Assembly: GCA_016930935.1 (NCBI GenBank)
Contig: JAFGFT010000021.1
Span: 1 to 64,000 of the forward strand
Length of the DNA: 64,000 nucleotides
DNA from: Dehalococcoidia bacterium
GTDB lineage: Bacteria; Chloroflexota; Dehalococcoidia; GIF9; AB-539-J10
Reading direction: 5' to 3'
Shown piece by piece: positions 8,590-17,614 of the stretch. Positions within the stretch are counted from its first letter, which is position 1, and every line of letters starts with the position of its first letter. The notes below the pieces were generated by a model. The model was not told the origin of the DNA, searched no databases, and saw only the letters and a list, made by a program, of their open reading frames with translations. The position numbers were made by a program, and so were the translations under genes.

Positions 8590-10041
8590 ATGAGCACTAT
8601 GGACGGCACAGGAGAAACCAACCTACAGGCGCTGCTCGACATCGCGATGTCGCTCGTGTCCGATGGCGACCCCGAGGCCGCTTTGCAGGTCTACAACGAC
8701 ATACTGGCTCTGACACCACGAAACGCTGAAGCGCTTCTCGGCAAGGGCCGAGCTTTGATGGGCGTCGAGCGGTACGACCAGGCAGTCAGGTTTCTTGAAC
8801 GCGCCGCGGAGAGCGACCCCACACGGGCTGACGTATGGGGCATGCTCGGCACCGCAGCTCTTGCGATGGGCAATGGGGAAACCGCTCTGGATGCCTTCAA
8901 ACGCCTCCAGAGATTCGGCGTGGAACCGGCACAGAACTACCTCAACCTTGCCCGGGCGGCATATTACTCGCTCGACCTTGAACGGGCACGAGGCTACACA
9001 GACCTCTCCACTGCAGAGAACCCCAATCTCGCGCTGGCGAAGGAGTGGGAATCAGCCCTGAAAGCCATCCCCAACCATGCGGCATTCCTAGTCAACGTGG
9101 GCAGGGCACACTGCCGCAGGGGTCGTTTCGAGCAGGGACTGTCCATGTTCATCACCTCGTTGAAAGAACAGGAGTCCGTGGATGGCCATCTCTACGCAGG
9201 GAGGGCGATGCTCGCGCAGGGCAAGCCCTCAGAGGCGGTTGAACACCTCCGCCGAGCGCGCGAACTGGACGCCAATAGTACGGAGCTGCTGCCTGACCTC
9301 GCATCGGCACTTGCACTGGCAGGAGACAGCGCCCAGTCAGCACGTATTTACGAAGATATCCTGGCCGCAAAGCCGGATGACGTTGATGCACTCATCGGCA
9401 GGGCACAGCTTCTGTTGCAGGAGAACGACAGCGCAGCCGCACGGCCGTTCGTTTCAAGGCTCGTTGAGCTTGCTCCGGACCAACCGGAGACATGGCTCCT
9501 CCAATCCCGCGTGCTCGTAGATGCCGGCGACTCGTTCAATGCGAGACTGGCAACAGAACGGGCCATCGTGCGCGACTCTCATTCACCACTCACCTGGCTG
9601 GCAGCCGCGGAACTCATGCAGTTGGCCGGCCTGCCGGGCCTTGCACAACTCTGCCATGGCCGTGCCGAGTTCGCAGTCACGGGGAAGTCCCCCAACACCG
9701 TGGGAGCGCCACCTCCTGTCCTGCCCGAACTGTCAGTCGAAATGGCCGAACTTGATGACGCAGGATTGCCGGACGATCGCATGGCGGAAGCACTGAAGAA
9801 TCGCGTCACCGTCTATGCGAACCTCGGACAGGTTGAACGGGCACTCCACTATCTCAGGCAGCTGACCTCACGGCTACCTCAGTACGTCACCGATGAACTC
9901 GCCCGCCACGAGGGAAGCCTGTTGCTGAAGCTCCATGACCCATCCGGTGCCCGGCGTGCATTCGAGCGCGCCCTCGAACTCGATCCCAACAGTCAGCGTG
10001 CGCAACTAGCGCTGCAACGTCTGGATGCCCTGGCTGTCTAG
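8590..10041 (+). CDS. TPR-repeat protein
   Basis: 483 residues, almost wholly tetratricopeptide repeats, for example PEAALQVYNDILALTPRNAE near the N-terminus and PSGARRAFERALELDPNSQR near the C-terminus. It has no signal peptide or membrane helix, so it is probably cytoplasmic. TPR arrays mediate protein-protein binding. As the last gene of the operon, 9 bases after the lipoprotein stop, it probably acts as scaffold or chaperone for the surface system encoded here. The start is the ATG at 8590 (8602 is also possible); the ribosome-binding site is weak. Confidence 0.8.
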   Translation: MSTMDGTGETNLQALLDIAMSLVSDGDPEAALQVYNDILALTPRNAEALLGKGRALMGVERYDQAVRFLERAAESDPTRADVWGMLGTAALAMGNGETALDAFKRLQRFGVEPAQNYLNLARAAYYSLDLERARGYTDLSTAENPNLALAKEWESALKAIPNHAAFLVNVGRAHCRRGRFEQGLSMFITSLKEQESVDGHLYAGRAMLAQGKPSEAVEHLRRARELDANSTELLPDLASALALAGDSAQSARIYEDILAAKPDDVDALIGRAQLLLQENDSAAARPFVSRLVELAPDQPETWLLQSRVLVDAGDSFNARLATERAIVRDSHSPLTWLAAAELMQLAGLPGLAQLCHGRAEFAVTGKSPNTVGAPPPVLPELSVEMAELDDAGLPDDRMAEALKNRVTVYANLGQVERALHYLRQLTSRLPQYVTDELARHEGSLLLKLHDPSGARRAFERALELDPNSQRAQLALQRLDALAV

Positions 10042-10111
10042 CTTCAACACTCAACCCGGCCGACTCGAGTCTTTCTCTCTCTTGCCCTGTTCCTGTGCCG
10101 TATTATCAGCG

Positions 10112-10117
10112 TATAAT
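10112..10117 (+). promoter_or_regulatory. -10 element upstream of yhaO-like gene
   Basis: A consensus TATAAT lies 31 bases before the ATG at 10149. No convincing -35 is present at 16-18 bases. The predicted transcript has a short leader and no Shine-Dalgarno sequence. Confidence 0.4.
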
Positions 10118-10148
10118 CCCACAGGCTCCCTGTCCGGTTGTGTGTCGC

Positions 10149-11414
10149 ATGAGTACTGTGAAGTTCGTTCACTGCGCAGATTTGCACCTCGACACGCCGT
10201 TTCGAGGACTTGCATCCATAGATGAAGAGCGCGCCTCTGCCCTCAACAACGCAACCTTCGATTCTTATGACACCATCATCAGCCTCGCCATACGTGAACA
10301 GGTGGATTTCGTCGTCATCGCCGGCGATGTCTATGACAGTAGCGACCGCAGCCTCAGGGCGCAGTTCAGGTTCCGCGACGGACTGAACCTGCTTGCCGAC
10401 CACGGTATCCGTTCATTTGTCGCCTTCGGCAACCATGACCCTCTGAGCGGCTGGAGCAACACTCTCGAATGGCCTGACCTCTCCCACAGGTTCGGAGGAA
10501 AGGCCGTTGACGTATGTCAAGTCACTCGTGATGGCAGCGTCATCGCCTCGGTACACGGCATCAGTTTTCCCCAGGAGGCAGTGAGGGAGGATCTCTCCGC
10601 ACGGTTCGAGAAACCGGATCCATCCGTACCATCTATCGCGGTGCTGCATTCCAACGTCGGCGGGGACACCCGGCACGAGCCATACTCGCCAGCAACGGTG
10701 GAGGCACTTTCAGCGAAGGGATTCACCTACTGGGCGCTCGGGCATGTACATTCGCGCCGCATCCTCAAGGCAGACAGTCCGGCAATCGTCTATCCCGGCA
10801 ACTCCCAGAGCCGGCACCCGAACGAGACCGGCCCGAAGGGCTGCTGCCTGGTCACCATCACGGATGGCGGCCCACCGCGCATCCGGTTCATGCCAACTGA
10901 CACCATTCGCTACCACAGGGGTAGCGTTGACGCGAACGGGTGCGAGACCATCGATGCACTGCAACGAGCAATCGTAGAGGCCTGTCAGGCCGCCTCAGAA
11001 TCATCGGACGGACGTCACCTCGTTGTCAGGCTGTCCGTGACAGGGCGCACTCCGCTGCATGGGGAACTGACCCGTGGGAGCGCCTTCGCAGAGCTGTCTG
11101 AGGCGCTCAGAATGGACATGGCGGCCCGCGAGCCATGGATATGGCTGGAGAAGCTTTCCCAGGATACGCGGGGCAGCTATAACCTCGATGAACTGAAACA
11201 ACAGCAGGACTTCGCGGGTGATATCGTCCGCACATACTCCGTCCTCACTGAGACAGCAGCCGAAGAGTTGGCTCTGCTCAAGGGAGAGTTGGAGGCGGAT
11301 GTTCTGACGGGCAGTGTGGGCAGACTACTGTCCCCCCTGACTGATGAGGAATTCACGCAACTGGCGGAGCAGGCCATGCACCAGACACTGGACAGGGTGG
11401 TGGAAGAGGGCTGA
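10149..11414 (+). CDS. yhaO: YhaO-type DNA repair exonuclease (Mre11/SbcD-like metallophosphoesterase)
   Basis: 421 residues. Calcineurin-type metallophosphoesterase motifs appear in order: CADLHLDTPF (D-x-H), VVIAGDVYDS (GDxxD), FGNHDP (GNHD), VLHSNVGG and ALGHVHSR (GHxH). The C-terminal third is a capping domain. The YhaO family is a nuclease that partners the membrane-associated ATPase YhaN, which follows one base after the stop codon. I chose the ATG at 10149 because it directly precedes the first strand (MSTVKFVHCADLH). The likely role is DNA end processing in a Mre11/Rad50-like complex. Confidence 0.85.
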   Translation: MSTVKFVHCADLHLDTPFRGLASIDEERASALNNATFDSYDTIISLAIREQVDFVVIAGDVYDSSDRSLRAQFRFRDGLNLLADHGIRSFVAFGNHDPLSGWSNTLEWPDLSHRFGGKAVDVCQVTRDGSVIASVHGISFPQEAVREDLSARFEKPDPSVPSIAVLHSNVGGDTRHEPYSPATVEALSAKGFTYWALGHVHSRRILKADSPAIVYPGNSQSRHPNETGPKGCCLVTITDGGPPRIRFMPTDTIRYHRGSVDANGCETIDALQRAIVEACQAASESSDGRHLVVRLSVTGRTPLHGELTRGSAFAELSEALRMDMAAREPWIWLEKLSQDTRGSYNLDELKQQQDFAGDIVRTYSVLTETAAEELALLKGELEADVLTGSVGRLLSPLTDEEFTQLAEQAMHQTLDRVVEEG

Positions 11415-11415
11415 C

Positions 11416-14121
11416 ATGCAACTACGTGAAATTCAAATAGTCAGCTTCGGTGTACTCTCCCACGCGCGCGTGCGCGGTCTTCAACCAGGACTGAACGTGC
11501 TGCACGGCCCCAACGAGTTTGGAAAGACCAGTCTACTGGAGTTCGCGCGCCGCATACTGTTCGGCTTTCCAAGCAAGGCAACCAGGGCAAATCAGTATCT
11601 TCTGCCGGAATCGGACAAGAACTCCGGCCGGCTCATATGCGAGACGGGTGACGGACGAATCCTGACGGTCTCGCGCACCACGGGCAAGTCCGGTGGTCCG
11701 CACACCGTGACCACGGCAGAAGGAACCACGCTGAACGAGCAGGACTTCGCCGCCGCGCTGGATTATGTCTCTTCCGACCTGTACCAGAAGGTGTTCTCGG
11801 TCGGTCTCCAGGAGTTGTATGAGGTCGATGTTGTCAACCTCGATGAGGTGAAGAACCGCATCTATGGGGCGGGGTTGGGGGGTGTCCGAGTTTCGGACTT
11901 GAAACAGTTCTTTGAGAAGCGCGCGGACGAACTCTTCACGAAGGGGGGCCACAAGCCACGCATGTCGATGCTTGCGGCCGAGATTGCCTCAATCCGTAAG
12001 GACATTCGTGATGCACAGACGCGGCTCGCACAATACGACGACGATAAGAGAGAGTACGCCCGTTTGCTGCAGAAAGCTGCAGATCTAAGTGCGGAGGCCC
12101 GCGCGAAACAGGTGGAGCAACGGTTGCTTGAGAACAGGGAGCGCCTCTACCCCGTCTTTCTCTCCATGCAGCGGGCGCAACAGCAACTCCGGGATATGGG
12201 AGAGGTGCCCGAGGTGGCCGATGAGGCTCTCGTCGAACTACAGGAGCGCCAGTCAGACCTCAAGAAAGCAACGGGACGGATTGAAGACACTCAGGAGAAG
12301 CTGCGGCTGAAGAGAGCAACACTTGAGCGTATCAACTATGACCCTTCCCTCATACGCAACGAAACGGACATCAGGGCTCTCTCTCAGAGCGTCGCAGGCT
12401 ACAGGACAATGCGGGAACAACTGCCTCCGGCGCAGCGTGAGTTGCAGGCAGCGCAGGAACAGATACAGCAACGGCTCGACGTGCTGGGGGAAGGATGGAC
12501 AGAGGAACGTGTCCGCAACTTCACGCTCACTGCAGAGCAGAATGATTCCTTGAGGCAACAGGAAGCCCGGTTGCGGAAGTGCGAAGAATCTCTCGACAAC
12601 GTGCGCCTCAAGCTCGAAGTCCACAGAGACCACGTCCGTGCGACCGGCAGCAAACATGGTGTTCCGAAATCCATTCGCCTCGCCGGTCTTGCCGTGCTCG
12701 CACTCGGAGGAGTGGGATGCGTCCTATCTGCACTTAACGGAGATGCAACCATGGCCATTATCTCAGGAGCCATCGGGCTTCTTGGGCTGCTGGTCGCGCT
12801 TGCTCCCGGTGCGTCAGCAGGAAAGGCGCACGACCCGATAGCGGCACAATTTGAAGCCGAGATACGAAAGTCGGAAGAAGCACTGGAGATGGCGCGGACC
12901 GAGTGGATTGCGTTGCTCAAGCACCTCGGGTTCCCCGTCACGCTCTCGCCGGAAGCCAAAGATGAGATGCTTCGAGAGATCGAACTCGCCTCTCGGGACC
13001 TGCAGACAGTAGACCATGCGAAGGCACGCATCGTACGTCTCGAGGAGACTCTTTCGTCGATTGGCGACCGCTACGCCCGCGTGGCGAATGACGTGACATC
13101 GCCTCCGCAGAGCACGGATGTCGCCGCAGCTATCGAGGCTCTGGAAAGCAAACTTGATGCTGCCAGAACTGAGAAGGTAAGGCAGGAATCTCTTGCGGCA
13201 GACGTGCGTCAGCTCGCCGACGAGGTCAGAGTATTTGAAGAAACAAGAGACAAAGAAGCTGCCGAACTGTCCGGGCTGCTTTCGAAATATTGTGTGCAAT
13301 CACCTGAGGCACTGAAGGAGAAGTACCAGCGTTTCAACGCCTCGCGCAAGCTGCAGCAGTCCATCGACGCGGACTTGAGAACCATCGAGACGAGCGTCGG
13401 CACGGGCGAGGCATGCAGCGCGTTCATGGAGTCGCTGGCCGCCACAACACCGGAGGAGATACTCGCTGCGCTCGCGGAATCGAAGGAGCGAACGGCTACC
13501 GCCGAGAACGAGTTAACCGAGACTAACCGACTCGTTGGCGCGCTGGATAGTGAGTTGAAGGCAATCGTATCAGCAGAAGACCTCGTCAGCCGAGAGGCTG
13601 AGGTCGAAACGCTGCTGCAGCAACTGAAGGATGCGCAGAAGGAATGGCTCACTGCACGAATCGCCCTCTGGGGAATTGGTACCGCGGTCTCGCGCTATGA
13701 AGAGGAGCGGCAGCCGGACGTCATCCGCGCCGCACAGAGCACGTTCGGCACAATGACGGATGGCCGCTACGAGAGACTGCTGAAGCCCATCGACAGCGAT
13801 GAACTGCACGTGCGCGACGTGAGCGGCAACGACAGGACCGTGGACCAGTTGAGCAGGGGTACACGGGAGCAACTCTACCTCGCCATGCGACTGGGACTCA
13901 TCGAGCAGTACGAACAGCAGCATGAGCCGATGCCCGTCATCATGGATGACATCCTGGTGAACTTCGACGATGAACGGGGCGTACTGGCCGTGGAGGCCCT
14001 TGCCCGGTTTGCGAAAGACCGGCAGGTCATAGTCATGACATGCCACGAGAGCACGCTCTCACTCTACCGGCAGGCAGGCGCCACAGAGCTGGAGATGGAG
14101 AGAAACGGTACGCTGCTGTAG
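11416..14121 (+). CDS. yhaN: YhaN-type AAA ATPase (Rad50/SbcC-like)
   Basis: 901 residues. The N-terminal P-loop is GPNEFGKTSLLEFARRILFG. Long coiled-coil arms follow. Two adjacent hydrophobic helices near residues 420-470 (LAGLAVLALGGVGCVL and IISGAIGLLGLLVALAPG) sit at the tip of the coil. The ABC signature is LSRGTREQLYLAMRL and Walker B is PVIMDDILVNFDD, followed by a switch His (MTCHES). The central membrane hairpin is typical of YhaN and distinguishes it from SbcC. It would power and position the YhaO nuclease, perhaps at the membrane. The gene is tightly coupled to yhaO. Confidence 0.85.
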   Translation: MQLREIQIVSFGVLSHARVRGLQPGLNVLHGPNEFGKTSLLEFARRILFGFPSKATRANQYLLPESDKNSGRLICETGDGRILTVSRTTGKSGGPHTVTTAEGTTLNEQDFAAALDYVSSDLYQKVFSVGLQELYEVDVVNLDEVKNRIYGAGLGGVRVSDLKQFFEKRADELFTKGGHKPRMSMLAAEIASIRKDIRDAQTRLAQYDDDKREYARLLQKAADLSAEARAKQVEQRLLENRERLYPVFLSMQRAQQQLRDMGEVPEVADEALVELQERQSDLKKATGRIEDTQEKLRLKRATLERINYDPSLIRNETDIRALSQSVAGYRTMREQLPPAQRELQAAQEQIQQRLDVLGEGWTEERVRNFTLTAEQNDSLRQQEARLRKCEESLDNVRLKLEVHRDHVRATGSKHGVPKSIRLAGLAVLALGGVGCVLSALNGDATMAIISGAIGLLGLLVALAPGASAGKAHDPIAAQFEAEIRKSEEALEMARTEWIALLKHLGFPVTLSPEAKDEMLREIELASRDLQTVDHAKARIVRLEETLSSIGDRYARVANDVTSPPQSTDVAAAIEALESKLDAARTEKVRQESLAADVRQLADEVRVFEETRDKEAAELSGLLSKYCVQSPEALKEKYQRFNASRKLQQSIDADLRTIETSVGTGEACSAFMESLAATTPEEILAALAESKERTATAENELTETNRLVGALDSELKAIVSAEDLVSREAEVETLLQQLKDAQKEWLTARIALWGIGTAVSRYEEERQPDVIRAAQSTFGTMTDGRYERLLKPIDSDELHVRDVSGNDRTVDQLSRGTREQLYLAMRLGLIEQYEQQHEPMPVIMDDILVNFDDERGVLAVEALARFAKDRQVIVMTCHESTLSLYRQAGATELEMERNGTLL

Positions 14122-14156
14122 CAACGACTACTCGACAATTCTGGCACGCAACAAGC

Positions 14157-14192
14157 AAGGCCCGCCTTTCGGCGGGCCTTCTTCTCTCTTTT
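14157..14192. terminator. Rho-independent terminator between convergent genes
   Basis: A perfect 10-base stem (14157-14166 with 14171-14180) with a TTTC loop is followed by a pyrimidine-rich tail containing TTTT. It lies 35 bases after yhaN and 65 bases after the stop of the opposing lipoprotein gene, so it could serve both strands. Confidence 0.85.
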
Positions 14193-14244
14193 CGGGGTCA
14201 CACACACGCTGCCACACGTGCACCACAGATACTATGGGAAAAGG

Positions 14245-15309
14245 CTATTGTACCTCCATTTCTATTCCCTTTGCCCAGAAGTCTCCCTCGGCATAGTGAA
14301 CTCCACCCGGCCCTTTGACCATACCGGTGACGACTATCATGTCGCCATTCGCGATGCCTTCAACGCTCATTTCTGGAAGTTCCGTGCCATCATTCTCAAC
14401 CATGAGCCCGTACCAGACCTGGATGGATTCTCCACCGGATGTCAATTCGAAGCAGGGACAGAACAACTCACCGAGCAGACTGACTTCACCAACAACTCGC
14501 ACCTCTGTCTCATAGACAGGGTTGGCAATCAACTCTCCCACAGTTGACACGCTGGATTGAGGGGCTGAACCACCCATCTCCGCCTGCTGCAGCATGTCCC
14601 ACATCTCATCCATGACGGCACTCACAATCTCAAACTCCTGAACCGTTACCACAGCGGTATGGTGCGTGATGACCTGTGCCAGCATCTTGCCCGTGCGGTC
14701 ACCGTAGCCTGCTTGACTGCTGTCAAACTCGAACGTGAAAACCCAGCAGTACGGACAGCGCAGTGAAGCGGTATCGGTCAGTTCCAGAGTATCCGCCATG
14801 CCGTCAAACAAGAAAGTCGGTGAGTACTTCACAAAGGACTCCGCCAACGCCTGACTGCTTGCCTGCGACATCTCCTGCATCGGCATAATCTCGGTAACCA
14901 GCCCGTCTTGTCCCAGCACACTTCCAGACCAATACCAACCAAGAGCCATACTCTTCAGCGTGATGCGGTATTCGAGATACTGCGGAGCAACCACCGCCCA
15001 CTGCATCGTGGCAATCCAATTGTCAGATGTAAACTGACGAGTAGAAGCGCCAACAATCGGCTCGCCATTCGGGCCTGTCAACGTCACGTCCTCCACCTGC
15101 CAGCCCGCGTCTCCTGCGGGCGCGATATCGGGGTACTGCTCATTGAGCCAACGAACTGCAAGGTCGAACGCGTCTTCCGGACTGAGGATGACCTGCTCTG
15201 GCTCCTGCCCACCGGACTCCTCCTGCGGTGGCGATGCCTCCACACAACCCACAGCGGGCAGCGCCACGAGTGCCACCAATGACATGAGAGCAACCAGTCT
15301 CTTCTTCAT
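14245..15309 (-). CDS. Lipoprotein with C-terminal OB-fold-like domain
   Basis: 354 residues. The signal sequence ends in a lipobox (LVALPAVGC), then a short acidic linker. The middle has no recognisable family. The last 100 residues (VGELIANPVYETEVRVVGEV, then VVTGMVKGPGG) look like the small OB-fold seen in secreted lipoproteins. A Cys pair (FCPC) lies in the OB-like part and another (RCPYC) near residue 175; they could form disulfides or bind metal. I chose the ATG at 15309 because GGAG lies about 10 bases upstream; an in-frame ATG at 15330 lacks this. Function unknown. Confidence 0.7.
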   Translation of the reverse strand: MKKRLVALMSLVALVALPAVGCVEASPPQEESGGQEPEQVILSPEDAFDLAVRWLNEQYPDIAPAGDAGWQVEDVTLTGPNGEPIVGASTRQFTSDNWIATMQWAVVAPQYLEYRITLKSMALGWYWSGSVLGQDGLVTEIMPMQEMSQASSQALAESFVKYSPTFLFDGMADTLELTDTASLRCPYCWVFTFEFDSSQAGYGDRTGKMLAQVITHHTAVVTVQEFEIVSAVMDEMWDMLQQAEMGGSAPQSSVSTVGELIANPVYETEVRVVGEVSLLGELFCPCFELTSGGESIQVWYGLMVENDGTELPEMSVEGIANGDMIVVTGMVKGPGGVHYAEGDFWAKGIEMEVQ

Positions 15310-15445
15310 GACTCCCGTCTCCTTCATCATATCCTGCAGTGCCGGTTTCCCGGCTTCATGAAGATATACGAGGAAAAGGCGGGAGTGTCACAGGAATCTC
15401 CAAACCCTGCCGGCGCTCGGCCCTCCAGCAACCGGAGGTCGCTCC

Positions 15446-15471
15446 AGCGCTACTTTCTCCACTGTAGCGCT
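15446..15471 (-). other. Inverted repeat spanning the polyferredoxin stop codon
   Basis: AGCGCTAC and GTAGCGCT form a perfect 8-base stem with a 10-base loop covering the last codons and stop of the polyferredoxin gene. There is no U-run on the minus strand, so it is more likely an mRNA 3'-end structure than a classic terminator. Confidence 0.4.
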
Positions 15472-16277
15472 TCTTTCTGAGGACAGGCGGCGATGCACGC
15501 ACCACAGGCGAAGCAGTCCGCGTGCAGCTTCTTCCCATCGTAGATATCCGCCATGGCAGTTGTCGGACATGCTTTCACACAGACCTTGCACTCCTTGCAC
15601 GCTTCACGGTCTATCCTCGGTCGAAGTACGCTGACCTGCTCTAGCAGCCATGACACCAGCCCGAACGGGCACAGGAAGCGACACCAGGGCCGATACACGA
15701 ACAGGGCCGCAATGAGAACGACGGCCACAAGAGCAATTGCCCACTGTGTCAGATTCAGCGAGAAGAGGCTGAATGGGTCAGCCTTTTCTATCCAGTCGAA
15801 TCCCGCAACAACCAACCCAACCACCAGCGCCACGAATGCGCCCGCTCGCACCGTGTTAGTGAGCCGAAAGGACGGACGGCACTTCGGCAGCGGCACTCTA
15901 TGAAACAGGTCCTGCAGTAGTCCAAAAGGACACACCCAGCCACAGATCGCTTTGTTCGATACCCAACCAGCACCCAGGAGAATCAACAGGACCACGGCAG
16001 GCAAGATGGTCAGCATCGGGCTACCCGCAACGCCTCCGGGCCCTTGAATGAACATCCGACCAAGTACGGTCCGAAGTGCGGCAACCGGGTTGGGCTGAAG
16101 CCCAACGCCTGCGGTCTGCGCGAACAGAAAACCGAACACAAGGACACCACCGACGATGAAAGAGAGCCTGACACCCGGGGTCACTTTGCGCCGCCGAAGC
16201 AGAATCGTCGCAACAACCACCACCGCAAGCCAGAGTGCCGGCCTCACGATGAGCAATGGGGAGAATCCCTGAATCAC
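15450..16277 (-). CDS. NapH/CcoG-like membrane polyferredoxin
   Basis: 275 residues with about five membrane helices. Two CxxxCP motifs near the membrane (CGWVCPFGLLQD and CRFLCPFGLVSW) are characteristic of the NapH/NosR/MauN group. The C-terminus carries two [4Fe-4S] sites, CKECKVCVKACP and CFACGACIAACP. Such proteins pass electrons between the quinone pool and soluble or extracytoplasmic redox partners. I chose the GTG at 16277 because a full AAGGAGG lies 8 bases upstream (16286-16292). It is probably the last gene of a unit with the ferredoxin and cupin genes, though 147 bases separate it from the ferredoxin gene. Confidence 0.8.
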   Translation of the reverse strand: MIQGFSPLLIVRPALWLAVVVVATILLRRRKVTPGVRLSFIVGGVLVFGFLFAQTAGVGLQPNPVAALRTVLGRMFIQGPGGVAGSPMLTILPAVVLLILLGAGWVSNKAICGWVCPFGLLQDLFHRVPLPKCRPSFRLTNTVRAGAFVALVVGLVVAGFDWIEKADPFSLFSLNLTQWAIALVAVVLIAALFVYRPWCRFLCPFGLVSWLLEQVSVLRPRIDREACKECKVCVKACPTTAMADIYDGKKLHADCFACGACIAACPQKEALQWRK

Positions 16278-16424
16278 AATACGCTCCTCCTTGTGTTCCT
16301 GCCGCAGTGCCAGCACACATGCGGTTCGCTCAAATCCCTACGTCAGGCCACTCGGCTGAGAATGAGGCTTGAACCACGTCCCGAAGCAGGTCGACCCAGA
16401 CAACCCGAGTCAGGCGTGCCTTCC

Positions 16425-17129
16425 TCACGCCACCGAAGGCTGAATCTCGCCCCCGATGGTGATGGTGACCACAGAGAGAGGAATCTCTTTGCCACTCCGC
16501 TCGATGGCCTGTTCAGAGAGCATGGCAAGACGCGAACAGCATGGGACTTCCATCCGCAGCACCGTCACGCTTGCCGGCACTGCCTCCCTCATGATGTCCG
16601 TGAGTTTCTCCAGATGCTCCTGCACGTTATCCAGCTTCGGACACGCGATGAGCAACGGGCGATTGCCGCGCAATTGGCCGAACCCGGGATGCGCATACGC
16701 CGTGCAGTCCGCCGCCAGGACCACATCCGCACCTTGCAGCCACGGAACAGCCGAAGACACGAGTCCCAACTGATAGGGGAAAGGGGCACTCGTGAATTCC
16801 GATTCCCCAAGGACAACCGCTGCAGATTCAGTTACGGAAGAACCTCCGGGACAGACAGTACATGCCTCAATCATGCCCTCGGAATCATGTCCTGATGCCT
16901 GCCCGGGCGCGACGTCCGCATCGAATTCTTCCGCCTGCCGTTTTTCTATGGAAATCGCTCCCTGCGGACAGTGTCCCAGGCATGCACCAAGACCATCACA
17001 ATAGACTTCACTCATGAGGCGTGCCTTGCCATCCACAATCTTCAGGGCGCCTTCAACACACGACGGCACGCAGGCACCGCATCCGTCGCACTTCTCTTCA
17101 TCAATCCTGATAATGTCACGTACTATCAT
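16425..17129 (-). CDS. 4Fe-4S ferredoxin-domain protein
   Basis: 234 residues. Two iron-sulfur sites lie near the N-terminus: CDGCGACVPSCVEG and, degenerate, CDGLGACLGHCPQGAI. In the second, the usual CxxCxxC has Leu in place of the middle Cys, so it may hold a different cluster or none. The C-terminal half ends in an Rossmann-like segment (VLRMEVPCCSRLAMLSEQAI) with paired Cys. Proteins of this layout often occur with Fnr-type regulators and cupins in anaerobes. GGAGAAG precedes the ATG. It is transcribed after the cupin gene and probably funnels electrons toward the downstream polyferredoxin (inference). Confidence 0.75.
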   Translation of the reverse strand: MIVRDIIRIDEEKCDGCGACVPSCVEGALKIVDGKARLMSEVYCDGLGACLGHCPQGAISIEKRQAEEFDADVAPGQASGHDSEGMIEACTVCPGGSSVTESAAVVLGESEFTSAPFPYQLGLVSSAVPWLQGADVVLAADCTAYAHPGFGQLRGNRPLLIACPKLDNVQEHLEKLTDIMREAVPASVTVLRMEVPCCSRLAMLSEQAIERSGKEIPLSVVTITIGGEIQPSVA

Positions 17130-17168
17130 CTTTGCTTCTCCAATTGGCCTGCGCGCTGCATCAGCGCG

Positions 17169-17507
17169 TCAGGACCGTATCATCACAAGCATCATCTTGA
17201 ACGGAGCCACCGCGTGCAATGAATGTGTCTCATTTGCCGGCATCACAATCATCTGTCCCGCAATCACCCTGTGTTGGTGGCCAGAGATGGTCACACCCGC
17301 CTCACCATCAAGGACCTGGACCAGCGCGTCGAAGGGTGCCGTATGCTCACTCAGCCCCTGTCCCTTGTCAAAGGCGAAAAGCGTCACTGTCCCTGTCTTT
17401 CTGTCCAGAATGGTCCTGCTGACAACAGCGCCATCCTGATATGCCACCATGCCCGCAAGGTCATGAACGTTTCCCTGCATTTCAGTCAATCCTTCATTGT
17501 CCATCAT
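17169..17507 (-). CDS. Small cupin-domain protein
   Basis: 112 residues with a single cupin barrel. Motif 1 (SEHTAPFDALVQVLDGE) keeps one His and a late Glu; motif 2 (ANETHSLHAVAPFKMML) keeps a His. The metal site is therefore partly conserved. AGGAGG lies 6 bases before a double ATG. It is the first gene of the unit downstream of the FNR-type palindrome at 17568-17581. Cupins of this size often sense or detoxify small reactive molecules; the ligand here is unknown. Confidence 0.8.
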   Translation of the reverse strand: MMDNEGLTEMQGNVHDLAGMVAYQDGAVVSRTILDRKTGTVTLFAFDKGQGLSEHTAPFDALVQVLDGEAGVTISGHQHRVIAGQMIVMPANETHSLHAVAPFKMMLVMIRS

Positions 17508-17567
17508 CGTCCACCTCCTGTGGTTGTGTTCCTGAACAAATGATGACCGATACAGCAGGTGTTCTCC

Positions 17568-17581
17568 ATGATGTGCATCAA
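17568..17581. promoter_or_regulatory. FNR/CRP-type operator upstream of the cupin operon
   Basis: The minus strand reads TTGAT-GCAC-ATCAT, matching 9 of 10 defined bases of the FNR consensus TTGAT-N4-ATCAA. It lies 60 bases before the cupin start and 33 bases beyond the stop of the Crp/Fnr-family gene, well placed for activation of the cupin-ferredoxin-polyferredoxin unit by that regulator. Confidence 0.7.
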
Positions 17582-17614
17582 GTTCGGAGGAGGTGGAAGC
17601 GAAAAGTGGAAGAC

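Noticed and set aside
10082-10117. TTGCCC to TATAAT as a complete promoter of yhaO
   Set aside because: The spacing is 24 bases, too long; only the -10 is retained as a weak call.
16044-16895. 283-codon plus-strand frame
   Set aside because: It crosses two minus-strand iron-sulfur genes and has a composition typical of an antisense reading (Arg/His-rich).
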